A stretch of DNA of 64,000 nucleotides from Oxyruncus cristatus (taxonomy: Eukaryota; Chordata; Aves; Passeriformes; Cotingidae): assembly GCA_013399855.1 (NCBI GenBank), contig VXAY01002124.1, forward strand, positions 19,292 to 83,291. The letters run 5' to 3'. Shown piece after piece: positions 1-13,600 of the stretch (position 1 is the stretch's first letter; each line of letters begins with the position of its first letter). A model generated the notes under the pieces. That model was given only the letters and a program-made list of their open reading frames with translations, had not been told where the DNA came from and ran no database searches. The translations under genes and the position numbers were made by a program.

Positions 1-1627
1 TTTTTTTTTTTTTTTATGAGTCTATTTCTCCACTTTCAGGAGACATGAATTCCCCACTCCAGCACCTCTGGTGTCACATCCCACACAGGTGTTCCCCTCT
101 GCAAGCTCTGGGTTTTATCCTTGTCCCCAGGGCTTTGGGAAGGTCCCCTAAAACTGACAGACTCAATTTTCCTTGCACAACATCAGTGAGGGACAGAGAT
201 GGTAGAAAGTGGTGGACCTTCATGTTGGATGAAAGGATGTTTTCTCTGCGTGATACATGACCTCCATCACCACATAACTTTTGGTGCTCTGTGAGTCCAC
301 CAGCAAAAATGGGAGGCTGACAGCTCCAGGAGCTACTTACCAGGCTAATATTGAGATATTTTAAAAGCAAACTGCTCAAAGAAGCCCCTGCCAGACCCTT
401 TCCATTCAAAACCTGCTGCTTCTCCTGCCTGAGCTCTCCTCCCAGCCAGAGGAAGCCAGCTGGGAATAGAGCTGGGGGTTTAAGCTGCCCATTGCTGGCT
501 CTGACCTTTCCTTCCCAGCACGGCGCGCGTGGAGACGAGCTGAGGGCTCGCCTTCACACCCCCGAAAATGTCAAGCCCTGGCAGCAGGACCAGGAGCTTG
601 GAGAGCTGCTGGGAGCCCTGGCAGCAGGAGGGAGAGCAAAAGCAGGCTGCATTTAATGAAGAGCAGGATGGATGCTGTTAACCATTTACTGCCCTCCAGA
701 AGGGAGTCGTTTTCCATGCCTGCCCTCACACCGAGCATCCCACGAGCAGGAGGATGCTCTGTGGACCTTCCCAGTACAGGGAAGGTTACTGGTACCCCTA
801 AAACCTACCACTGCTCATGTTCACCACCCTCCCTGCTGCAGCTGGAGGGCAGAGGTCTCATCCCTCCCTATGGAGCGCTGGCCCTGCTTCCCCTTCACCC
901 CCTGATCTCACCTCCCCACCCCTCTCCCAGCGATCTCTAACCCGCAGCATAAGGGAAAAGAAAGCCCCAAACATCCCTCACTCTGAGTTTCCATGGGAAC
1001 TAAAGTGCTGCTGGTCCTCCCAGCCCTGCAGATGCTGATTGCAGAGCAGAGCATCCCAGTGATGCCAAGGGTGGGAGAAAACCATGCCCGCCCTTCCCAT
1101 AGATCAGTCATAGAATCTTCCCAAATTCCACCTGCTGTGGGCAGGGGACATAACCCCGTTCAGCATATGTATCATCACACAGGTCCACACCTCACCCCAA
1201 TGCTGCATAAGGCTGTGGATCCAGCTGGGAATCTGTTTTGGCACTGAGTTCCTTTTCCCTGCAAGGCACAGAAGTGCCACAGCCCTGCAGAGAGTTTGAA
1301 TCCCAATTGTAGGCAGATAAGAAGGAGCGGAGGAGCAGCAAGGTGAAGCACAGGACACTCAGGGTGAGGGGAGAGAAATTTAGCAGGGCAAGGCTGGGCT
1401 CCCATGGGGAGGGACTGCTGTGGGATATCAGGATGGCTCTCTGCTCTCTGCTTGGCTCGTTTCCCACGTGTTTGGGATATGCTGCAGAACTATATCTAGT
1501 ATCTATATGTCTATATATCTATATCTTAGGACTGGTGTGAGCCAGGCCCTTTCCCTGGCTCTGATGTTTTCCTGCTGCTCCTTGCTGGCTTCTATGTGCA
1601 GGTAAACCCTCTCCAGGGATCACCTAC

Positions 1628-4600
1628 CTGGAAATCCACCTGCCAGGGCTCGGGGCTGACCTGCTGCAGGTCCTGCAGGTGGGTTTTCCGAAGGGCGTTT
1701 TTCACCAGGGCTGTGCTGGGATCACTGGCCGTGGGCACCTTCCTGCCAGGCTCGTGGTCAGCGATTTGGGTGGTGCTGTACGCTCGTCTCCTGGAGGAAG
1801 CCTTCACATCCATTCCTGAATGTGGGAGAGAGCATCAGCTCCGCGCCAGAGAGGGATCAGCCAGCGCCATCCCCCCTTGGCTCAGGGTGGGAGGCAGGGG
1901 GCTCACCCCCAGGGTCCTCCCGGGGCTGAGGGGGCCACACTCAGCCCTGCAAAGTTCTAATGAAACCACAAAAGGAAACGGGAACACTCAAAATTCCTGT
2001 CGAGAGAACAGGTTGGGGAGGTTTTGTCTGAGCAGTTTTCAGACAGAAAAAGCCTGACTGCATTTCCCCAAGCCTCCCTGGAGAAGACAAAGGGTTTACT
2101 AATGAAATTTAATTAGTGCAGACACTCTCCTGTCAGAGCAAGAGTAAAATCTGCCTTGGAAAGACACGATTTCTCATTGCTTTTGACAAGTTTGAGGGGA
2201 TGCACGGCACAGCTCCGCTCGGAATATAAGGGAATAATATCCCATGAGTAACAAAGGTTTCCCCAGCTGCTTTATGCCACATGCTGCTGACACAAACACC
2301 CACCCAAACCACTGTGGGGAGGGGTGACACCCTGGGGACAGGGCTTGGGATCCATTCCCCCCGTCTCCTGACCGGGAGGCTGCTTTGCAGGTGCAGGGAT
2401 GCTCTAGCAGAGCTACTCATTTGCTCACTGCACTCCTTCACACACTGCTTGGGAAGCTTGTAAATAATTATGTGGTCAAAGCCAAAGCTTTGAAAATCTC
2501 CAGGGTATCCAGCTCTCCAGGGCTTCCCTTGATTTCCTGACAGGTTTGCATAAAACATCCAAACCAGACAGACTCGCTCAAGCCCCAGGAGATCTGTCAT
2601 CCCTCCTGCAAACTCCTCTGGCTCTTTGTAGCTGAAGACACTTATTTATCAGAGAAGCGAATCGGGGGAGCAGTGACAGGAGCTTGATTAGGGACACAGG
2701 GGCATCACACCCACGCGTGTACAGAGGGAACTCTGACCCGTGTCCGTGTCCGACTCTCCCCCGGGATCTCTGCCCACCCCCAGGTGGTCGGGGGAGTGCT
2801 CGGCAGGGCAGGAGCCCTCCGAGTCTCTGGAGTGATTCCAGCCCTCCACGCCTGCTCCCTCCTCCTGGGAGTGAAAGAAGACAGAGCTGCCCGACTCCTG
2901 GGAACGCATCATGCTGTAACGCCGCCGCTTGTCCTGCGGGAAAGCAGAGAGGGAACGGGTCCCACCACCACATCCATCAGCCAGATCCCAGCCCCCGGGC
3001 ACCAGCACCCTCACCCACTACTTCTCCCCAAAAATCTCCCCCACCACCTGCCTCAAGGACAGAGTCAGGAAGAAGGAAACACCTCCTGACAATGCACAGG
3101 GCTGAGACACTCGTGTACACAGACCCCAACACCCCCCACTCCCGGGACAGCCCCACGGACTCACAGATCTGGGGTTGGAGAGGTACGGGGAGGTGTCACA
3201 GACGATGCCATAGCCGACCAAGTGGTCACCAGGGAAGAGGCAACTGGTGCTGGCAGGGGAAACCAAGACCTCTGTGCTCTCGGGGAAGACCCACTCCACG
3301 GACACGTCGCTCAGGACCGGCGCCATCGCCTTCTTCAGCGACCTGATCATCTGAGGCAGGGAGCAGAGGGGAGAGGGGAAACAAGCAGCTGGATGCTGTG
3401 TGTGCCATGGTGCACGTGCTGTGTGCTGCAGGGAAGGGGAAAATTTCTCCAAACAAATCCATCAGCTGATTCCTACCCTCTCCCGACAGCCTGCTCCCTC
3501 TTACTCTACTCCAATACCCATCCCAGCACCCCCAGCCCCTTGGCATGGTTACACTTGGCAGTGCTGGACTCAATTATCTTACAGGTCTTTTCCTACCTAA
3601 ATGACTGTGTGATTCCATGATTCCTTAGCAAGGGTAGATACTGATGGAACACAGGGCTGATCTTGCACGTGCTGCCAGCTCAGAGCAAGGTGGGAGCTGG
3701 TGGCCAGAGGTATCTTGCAGGTATCATGCCCTGCTCCCACCCAGCACCCAGGAAAAGCTGTTGACCTTCACTTGTCCAAGCCCCAACCCTGTCCCAAGCC
3801 CTGACACTCACACACAGAGCAACAGCACCAATAGTTTTGGAACAGCTCCTTGCTGGCACAAAGCCACTGCTGGAGATCAGCAACGCTCTGCCAATCGTAC
3901 ACGCGGAGAAGACCAATATCCGTGAATAGCTCACGGACAAACCTACCAGGGAGCCATCCACATGAGCTTCTCTGCACACCAAGGGAAGTGAACACTGGAT
4001 TTTGAGGCAGAACAGCTCGAATATTCCCTATTGTTCCCTGTTTTTTTTTTTTTCACAGGCTTGGGAAGATGCACCAGGCTGTGCTTTATAAGGCCATTAA
4101 TTGATGCCTCAGACTGCTGAAGGCACGGAGCTGCACAGCCTGCAAAGCTCTTATTAATAGCTCAATAAAAACCCTCTCTCTTCACTGTCTTTGCTTTTAA
4201 TTTACATCAGAAATGTTGATGCCGTTCTGCCTTGGAGAGCTTTCTGTGTGCTCCAGGTTCCTGCAGACGTGGGGGTTGCCAAACTCCTCATTTTCAAATC
4301 AAGAAGGCAGGAGCTGGCTTTTTAGAGGTATTTAGGAGCTAAAGACCCGGTTCCCTCCGGGTCTAGTCACGCAGCGGGTGACAAGCTGGGCACTGTGCTT
4401 TCACCAGCGGACAGAGCCGAATTTGAGGCACATGGGTTTACTGTTCACGGGGAGAGTGGAAACGAGCAGGCTTTAAAGCCGGCTTAACGGGCAAAGCTAT
4501 CGCAGCGCATTCCTCTCCTTCAAACCCCCGCGTCCTTCTCGCCTGAGCAAAGCCGGGGCTGAGCCCGACTTCAAAACTAATTGGCGGCTTTGATGCCGGT

Positions 4601-7600
4601 CCCTCTGCCCTCGCCGGTGTCTGAGGCAGCAGCTGCTGCCTTTGAAGCCAGAGCTGCTGTATCGCGGCTATCGCGTCTCCCCAGCCCCACGCGGAGGGCA
4701 AACACACCCTCCCACTCCCTCCGACAGCCGGAGATGGAGATGCTCCTTCATCCCCTCCCCGCCTCGCCCACCTGCTGCCGGGGTGGGGAGGTGGGAAGGC
4801 AGCACCAGGGATGGGGAATAAACCCGCTGTGAGCCGTGGCCTCCCCCCTCGCTGAACGAGAGCATCGTTAGAGCCTCCCGGGGCGGTCCCTGGGGAGTGA
4901 GGGGCTGTACCTTGGGCTGCAGCCTCTCCCCCTCCGCCAGGAACTCGGCAGTGCCCCTGGACACGGCGGCCAGACCCCGGACCAGCCTCCTGCAGGCGCT
5001 TGGCCCGATGCCGAAGCTGTAGCACCTGCAAAGGGAGAGAGAGAATCAAAATCCAGGGGACGAGTCGTTTCCCTCCAGCCCCATGCAGCTCATCCCCTCC
5101 CTGCAGGCAGAGGATCCCCCCGGCTTCATCCCACTGCTGCGGCCAGAGGAAATGAAAGCAGCTCCTCTTACAGGTGGCTGGCAGGAGGGTGAGAAACCTT
5201 CCAGTGCCCTAAGGGACTCCAAGAGAGCTCGAGAGAGACTTTGGATGAGGGCCTGGAGCAATCAGAAAAGGGGGAACGGCTTCAAACTGACACAGGAGAG
5301 GGTTAGGTGGGATATGGGGAAGGAATTCTTCCCTGTGAGGGTGGTGAAGCTGTGACTGTCCTGTTCCTGGAAGTGTTCTAGGCCAATGGTCCAATGGACC
5401 CATCCAACCTGGCCTAGAACACTTCCAGGGACAGGGCTTGGAGCAACATGGTCTGGTGGACGGTGTCCCTGCCCATGGCAGAGGGTGGAAGGAGATGAGG
5501 TTTAAGGTCCTTTCCCACCCAAACCATTCTGGGATCCTACAAACCACCAGCCCCCTCCTCTCAGCAGACCTCAAACCCCTTCCCCAAAGACCAGCCTTCA
5601 GCGGTGACACTCAGGGGCTTCCCAGCAGGACCCCGAGCCCTGCCCTCCTCTGCAAACACAAACAAGCTGCTCTGCTGCCAGTTTGCCTCTTTTCCCTGCT
5701 GCCTGTGGTCAGTAGCACTATCCCTGCTCACAATTACAATAAACACTTTCTCAAGGAAGGAGGAGCTGATTCCCTGACTCCCAGCTCTGTGAATCAGGAT
5801 TCGGTTTGGGCTGAAGGCTGGAAGTTCAGCTGGAGTCCAGGCAGGAATGGCAGTGCCTGGTGGGGATGGATGTGGCAGGAAGCCAGAAGAATGGGGATGG
5901 GTGGGATATGGCATTTGGCCAGGGTAGTGGATCATTGAAAGAGAAACCACCTTCAGCAGCAAATTGCATCCACATGAGGGGCTTTTCTCTCAGGGGTTTT
6001 TAATCCTCAGCTGGCTGCAAATCCTAGCCAGCCTCACACCCCTCTTAAATAAGGCTCTGATCTTCCTTTGAGATGGGCCATGCACAAGATCCTGCCTTCC
6101 AGGGTCACCTGAGACCACGTTTAATGCTGATCACATTTATCCCACTCCTCTGTAAGAGCGAGGAGTGGGATGCCCTGTACAGCTGGGAAGCAACTAGACC
6201 TCCATGTAGCTAAAAACCCACAGAGCAGCTTCCCTGCTAAGCCGTGAAGTCTGAGGGATGGAAGTGGAATCAGGATTTCTTTTATTTTTCTTATGTTTTG
6301 TGCCCCTTAAAGAAGCAGAGGAGAAACCAGAACAGCCTGTGATCAGGGCTGGGAAGCCCGGCTGGGAGCTCGAGGCACAAATTAGCTGCTTTTTACATTG
6401 CTCCCTTTCAGCATATTCAATTCTGCACAGCCCCATCCTGGAAGCAGCTGGGGCCAGCCCCAGATGTGCTTTAAAAAAAAAAAAAAAAACCCAAAAAAAA
6501 AACCAAACCAAAAAAAGGCAAGGAAGATTGTTGGCGTGTCAATCTCTCCTAGCAGGAAGCATCAGACAAGAGCTGTGAAGTTGTCAGCTCAATTATCCTG
6601 CTTTTCATTGTTTAAAAAGCATCTGAACTTCTGGGATCCGTTCCAAACCCTTTGAGGTTCTCCCATGGCTCAGAGCAGCAATCTCTCCTGCCCGTGCCTC
6701 TGAAGTGGGGACGCGTGGGAGATGGGGCTGTGTCCAAGGAGAGGCACATCCCTCCCTGTGCCGGGACTTCGGCCCCACAGGGGTGACCCCTCCGCACCTG
6801 GTGGAGCAGGAGTGGTTCCTCAGCAGCTCCAGAACCTTCCCCGTGTTGCTGATGGCCCCGTCCGTCAGCAGGAAGAGCAGGCGGGGGTGGCCCCTGTGGA
6901 TGGGCTGACGGATGACCCACTTCAGAGGAGACAAGATGTTGGCGCTGCCCATATCGGCGCGGATTCTCCCGATGCTCTCGCAGGCCAGGGCCAGGCTCTC
7001 CTGCCCCAAAGCAGCAGTGGAATTGTCAGCACCAACTCCCTCCGAGCACCAAGGAGCACCTCTGCTATGCAGACAGGCTGAAGGAGTTGGACTGGGGAAG
7101 ACAAGGCTCTGGGGAGACCTCAGAGCCCCTTCCAGTACCTAAAGGGGCTCCAGGACGGCTGCAGAGGGACCTTTTACGAGGGCGTGTAGTCACAGAACAA
7201 GGGGGAATGGCCTTAAGCTGAAGAAGGGCAGGTTTGGATCAGGTATTAGGAAGAAATTCTTCCCTTGAGGGTGGGGAGGCCCTGGCACAGGTTGCCCAGA
7301 GAAGCTGCGGCTGCCCCATCCCTGGAAGTGTCCAAGGCCAGGTTGGACGGGGCTTGGAGCAACCTGGGCTAGTGGAAGGTGTCCCTGCCCATGGCAGGGG
7401 GTGGAATGAGATGAGCTAAGGTCCCCCCCAACCTGTACCAATCTGTGATTCTGTGATTCTGTGAAATGTGGGTTCACCCACCTCACAATAGGCCTGACTG
7501 GCAGGAAAGAGGGTCTTAAAGGTGGATCCGAACCCGATGATGTTGAAGAGACACATTGGCATCAGGCTCTTGAGAATGACCAACAGGGCATCCTGGGGGT

Positions 7601-10600
7601 GGAAAACAAACAGACATCATCACCCCAGGACTCTCTCTGGCTGCCACAGCTTCACCAGTAGAAGCTCTGCCTGGAGCCATCCCACCTGCATTTGCCAGCA
7701 AACCAACCATTTCTTTCCCGTGCACTGCAACGGGGATGCTGCTCTTTCCAAAGGCCCTGGACGGTATTTGGGACCCAAAGCAGAAGTGAGGAAAAGGGGG
7801 AGTCTTCGGGGGGAAAAAAAAAAAAAAAAAAAAAGACCAACAAAGAGCTGAACAAATTTTTGTGTTTGTTTTTAAGGGATTCAATTTGTGCTGGCAACAC
7901 GGTGCTGCAGCACCGAGCTCGTGGGTGAGAAGCAGAGTGTGAAATTGAGAAGTGCGACACGCAATGCATCTCAATGCCTAAACTTGCAGAAAATAAACAA
8001 ACAGCTCAAAGTTACACAAAAGGAAAAGCCTCCCCCATCCCCAATTCTCTTGTATTCCTAGCTGGTTTCAATTTAAATAGCTGGGAGACAACAGTTTTAA
8101 GCTATTTTCTTTACCAGAGGTGGTTATCTAATGTGCCTATTCTTGGGCTTTACATAAGGGAAGAGCAAATTGAGTTATGACAGACATTTGTGATGGTCCT
8201 GGACAACTCCAGGACAGAGCTTTTGAGAGCAGCAACAGGGCAAGAGCTGACCGAGATGCTCTTGAGCTTGGAGGAGCAATTATGTGTCAGGAGAGGAAGC
8301 CAATTTAAAGCAAAGTGTTTATTTAAAGCAAGATGTAAAGCAAAGTGTTCATGAGCAGCTTGGTTCTTTCCTAAATGCTGATCAAGGCAGACTCCTGCCA
8401 GTCTGCCAAGGGCAGCAGAAACCCTAGAGCCTGTCCCAGGAGGAGCTGTCAAGGTCAAACGAGCAGGAACAACCACCTTGTGTCGTCCTGTGCAGTGGCA
8501 CAGACCGAGTGACCGCAGAGGGTACACAGAGAATCCGCCTGGGACCACCGGGGACATGGTGCCAGGTCAATCCAGCTCCCCCCTCCTGAAAGGCTTGGCA
8601 CGGCAGAGCTGGAGCGCTGAAAATCAGGGGCATACAAGAGCAGGGCTGCCCTTTAACAAGCTCTGGAGTGCTTTAATCCAAGCTGTTATCTCAAACCTAC
8701 GAGGGTATATTTATACCGCTGCTCCCAGATGGCTCCTGGGATGCTGGCTCTTCCAGATCTCAGTGCTGACATCCCATCTTGGAACTAATTACACGGGGAA
8801 AAAAATACAAATTTCCAAATGTTTCTGTTAAAGCGCTTCCCAAAGCGGGCAACCAATGCCTGGTTGCTGTTTCAGCAAGCAGGAAGATTTATTGCTTCTT
8901 ATGGTAAATATTGATCTTGATCCTGTTGCGCTCAATATCTATACAGCAACTCAATAAGGAGGGATGTTTGCTTCCAGAAAAGTCAATTCCCAGTTATTAG
9001 CGTAGTTTTGCCAGTGAGCTCGATGCACCATCACAGCCTGGCTCATCTCCCCGGCTGCATCAGGATGGGAAAGGGACTGGCTGCAGGGAATTTAAACACT
9101 CTGAAGTTTCCATCCCAGCTGCTTTGGCCAGGTGCCTTCCTGCTCCACTTGAGCCATCCTATCTCATCCCTTTGTGCATCCCTGGGGCTGCACAGCTCCA
9201 ATTGCTGTCACCTCACTCATCCAGCCATCTGAGGATGATGCAGGCTCCATCAAGCAAAACCCACCCAAAGCCAGTAAGAAGAGCCCCTCTTGAGAGGGAC
9301 TTTGGTTTGCAAGTGACAAACAAGGGTGGGAGACTCAAAAGAAGGACAGTGGGTTCTCCCCTGAGGCATCTCCTCTGAAATTTCCACTATCTCCAACAGA
9401 ATATATTTCCTTTTTCCTGTTTTTCCAGCAGTCTGCAATGGGAGTCTCAGTTCAGGACCTCCCAGAGAAAGGGTCTGTCCCTGCAAGGGTCTCCATCCCC
9501 ATGGGACAAACCAGCTTTCACGGAGTCTGCAGAGACTGTGGTGCCCTAACCCAGCCATGCTGTGAGCTGGAAAGCAAAAATCCGGCATGGGGCAGAGATT
9601 CCCAGACTCCTAAAGGTCCTGGGGGAAGGGGGTACAACTCAGAGATATCCTGATCCCTTTAGGAACAGCCTCCCTATCCCAAGGGACCTGCTGCAGCCTT
9701 CCTCAGGCTCCCCAGCATCCCAGTCCTTGTTGCCGGAGGTGTCTGTCCTCCAGCAGTTCCCATGGAAACCAGAGACAGATGGGAAAGGAGATGTGTTAAA
9801 AGATGGACAAGCTCAAGAAGTGGGTCTGTGTGAAGCTCATGAGGTTCAACAGACCAAGTGCACGGTCCTGCACCGGGGTTGGTGCTCGGTAAAGAGTCAC
9901 ATCTGACAGGGGAACCTCAGACCCACAAAATATCTTGACAAAGCCTTTCTCCAGGCCCTTTTTTATCCAGAGGTCTCAGCACATCTCCCATAACCCTCCA
10001 CCAGGCTGCTGCTGTTGATTTGTGTTTGGAAAAGGGATGTTTCACCTTCAAACAACAGTGGGTTCAGGAGGTACCCCTCAGCAAAACGTCTCCTAATGCA
10101 TGGTCAGCACGTCGGTCCCCTTGGAGCTCCCTGGAGGGTTCTCCCCTAGACAGAAACCCAAAGCCCTCCTGGAGACAGGGAGAACTGGAGAAGGGATGCA
10201 CAGAACATGCCAGCGAGGGAAAGAAAACAACTTTGCATTTGATGTGCTGACAGGAAGGTGAGGAAGAGAACAGGAGAGAACGAGCTTCGCTGCAGGTACC
10301 TAACAAGCCTCATGGTTGAGATGACTAAAGCTACAGCGTATAATTACCCCCCATCCCCTCGTAATGAGCACTCCTCGGCACTCAGCACCCCCACTGCTCT
10401 CTAAAACTCATCCTTTGTCGACGTGCAGGTGCTTCCCCTCAAGCGGGTACCTTGACACGGTTGATGTTCCCGCTGCTCATGCTCCTGCTCCGGTCTATGA
10501 GGAAGATAAACTCCCCTTGGGCTTTCCGAAGGCCTGGCTGGGCAGTCCTCAAGTCAGGGCAGAAGTTGAGCATGATGATGGGGTGGTGGGGGATGTCCTT

Positions 10601-13600
10601 GCTCAGCCGCTTCCTGATGATTTCCGTCTGCAAGAAAGAAGGACAGAGATCAAGAGGTTGATTTTTCTGCCCCATTTCACTTGCTCAAGAATCAGAGCAG
10701 AGCTGTGTGCCTGAAAATGTAAGCGTGTGGCCTTCTGCAGGCCAGAATCTGCTGGTTCTGGCCTCAGAGGTGACAGCACCAAGGCTCAGGGTGCACTGAA
10801 GTTGTTCTGTTCACACCTCCAGCGGAGCTGCTCCGTGAGTAAATGGAATTCCTGCCTCCTCAGTCACACATTGCTCAGGGGACAACAGCTGGCAGAAAGC
10901 CTAAATCAGGGACCATGGCACGTATAAAAGCATTCACCATCCTGGAAACGTTCAAAGCCAGGTTGGACGGGGCTTAGAGCAATGTGGTCTGATGGATGTT
11001 GTCCTTGCCCGTGGCAGGGGGGTGGAATGAGATTGTCTTTAAGATTCCTTTTCACCCAAACCATTCTGAAATTCTATGGAGCAGCTGCACGCTTGGACGG
11101 GAACCTGGAGAAGAAATCAAAAGACCTGGCCCTGCACAGCACATTGCAAAACTGATTCTGCAAACATTTCATCAGATCCTTCCCAAAAACCTGGTTCATT
11201 AGCACAGCCTTGCATCCCACCGAGGCACACCGGAGGTTTTCTCCATGGTCACTCATTAATGAAGCGAGACATACATCCCTCGGTGTGCTGTGTTCACTGC
11301 TTCAATTCATTCCTGCTGCCTCTGGTTTGCTGCTTTTTCTGCCCAGCTCTTTTATCACTTTTCTTTGTAGGGATTGAAAGGCTTTGGAGAGCCAAACCGG
11401 TCACCGTGGCCACCGTTCAATGGAACCCGCACGATCTGTCTCTGCACTGCACGCAGCTCTAATGGCTCTGCATTTTCCCTCCTTCTATTTCAAGTATTCC
11501 TTACAAATGGGATAAAATTAAACTGGTGAAAACATCTTGTTATGGGTTTATAATGTGCTATTACATGTGTATCAAGCTGTCACGGGTTCACGCCCTCAGC
11601 TGCTTTCGAGGGAGCTCTGCCACCCCACATCACCCCGGCTGTGGCCTTTCATCCCTGGGTCTGAGGGTGGAAACACACTGCCCACAACAACAGCTCAATC
11701 CTCAGCTTTTTTTATTTGCCTGTTTTCTCCTCTTTCTGGCTGCTTTTCTCATTGGTTTCACCGGCAGTAAACCAGACCCCAGGTAACCAGGCTTGTTTTC
11801 TCTGGCCATGAGTCATATTCCTCGATCTACAACCCAAGGACCCACCTTTATTTTATGTAACTCACTAACTCAAGAGTCCCTGTGGATCAACACATGCAAG
11901 AGCTCTGCTTTCAGCTCTGCTGCCCCAGTGCTGCTTCTCTGACCCTGTGAAAAGACGGGTCTCACTCGCAGGAACAAGCACCTCGCTGCCAACTCAGCTC
12001 TTGCTCATCCTCTCATACTTTGGAGTATAAATTAATCAGCCACGGGGAAATCAAAGAGCTTTTTCCATCCCCATTTTCCTCCAGCCATATGACATCATTC
12101 CCAGCTTATCACATTTCAGGCCAGGGGGATGCCTTTGTCCAAGGACTGAATTGTGGTCCTTAACCTACCTGCAGCACTCCCTTGGATGCTCTCGGAGATC
12201 CATGACATAAAACCCCTGTGTGATTGGGCTAAGCCCGTATTTTGGGATTTCTCATTGACTTTGGAGGGAATTTTACAGGCAAACCTTCAGTGAACAGCTT
12301 CGGAGCTGCTGCTACAGGTCAGCCAGAAAGAAAACATCTCCTCCTCACCTCCTTCCGTTCCCCTACACACATTACAGTAAACTAATCAGATCGTGTTAAG
12401 GAGAGTTGATTCCAGTGTGCATCCATCCCCACCACCCTGCACCTGACAGCATACAAACCTTTTGCATAACAAACTGAGGGAGGAAAATTAATTATCGTTT
12501 ACTGCTGAAATTTCTGGGCTAATTTAATTTAAGCTGAGAGGTGCCCAGTGCCCTGCTCTGAGTAGCAGCAATTCCAGCCCACCATCTACCCCAGACATTT
12601 CGGGCATTTCCTCTGCTCCCTGCAGTTGTTTCCCAGCCCTCTTGAGGAACAGATGGGTTTCCTGCAGGGAAATGATCCCCCCTTAGATAATTTGATGTGC
12701 TAAAGACACAGGAATAATTAGGGAGCATCCAAGGCGGAGTGTGGGAGTTCCATCTCGTTCCACACTGAACACAATTAGAGGAGCACACACAGTCCCAGCC
12801 CTGTGAGAGGGAGTGGAGGGCAAAGGGAAGGAGAGGAAGGTTGACATGTTTCTGGTGACAGAAGAAGTCACAGGAGCACAGGGAGGCATCCCTGTAGCAA
12901 GTCCAGGATTTCTGCCAAGCAGGGCCCAGGATCAGGCACGTGGAGAAGGAGTTTAGGGAGAAATGAGCATCTCTGGGTGCACAGAGAGCTCTGGTGTGTG
13001 TAAAACAGGCACTGACACCTTCAGCCCCAGGCTGTGGTCACACAAGCACAACCTCTGCCTTAGGGGAAGACGCCCACCCTGGAAATTCAGAGGGCCCTGA
13101 GCTGCTCCCAGACACGCTGAGGTTCTGGGCTGTCACTCGTTCCTTCAGAACTGCTGGAAGATGAGGCACAAATCCCAGTGCACATATTTTTCTCTTTGCT
13201 GCTCAGCAGAACAAAGAGAAGTTTCTCCTGCCTTGTCTTCAGTTCAGCTCATTATTCCGAGCAAAATCACTTCTATCTCTCTGACAGCTATCCAGAAACA
13301 GTAAACATTTACTGAGCAATTAAAAGAATATTTTATTCTATGTCATTGCAATAATTATAATACCCTTAATGCTATCACAATGAACCTCTCTAATTATGCT
13401 ATGCTAGACTAGCACTAATTATACACACAATAACCATCTCAGAGCTCCTTCCACACTCAGTTTATCAGCAGCAATGCTGAATTTTCCCCTCTTCCTCCAC
13501 ACAAGCCCCTCTCTGAAGGAGGATCTTGCAAAGCTTATAGGGACAGTGTAATATGTGGTGCTGGCAACAAGGAATCATTTCCTAGCTCAGCTCCAGTTCA

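Noticed and set aside
2684..3346. 220-codon plus-strand open frame
   Set aside because: It is the antisense shadow of VWA5B1 exons 11 and 12, rich in proline and serine without family resemblance.
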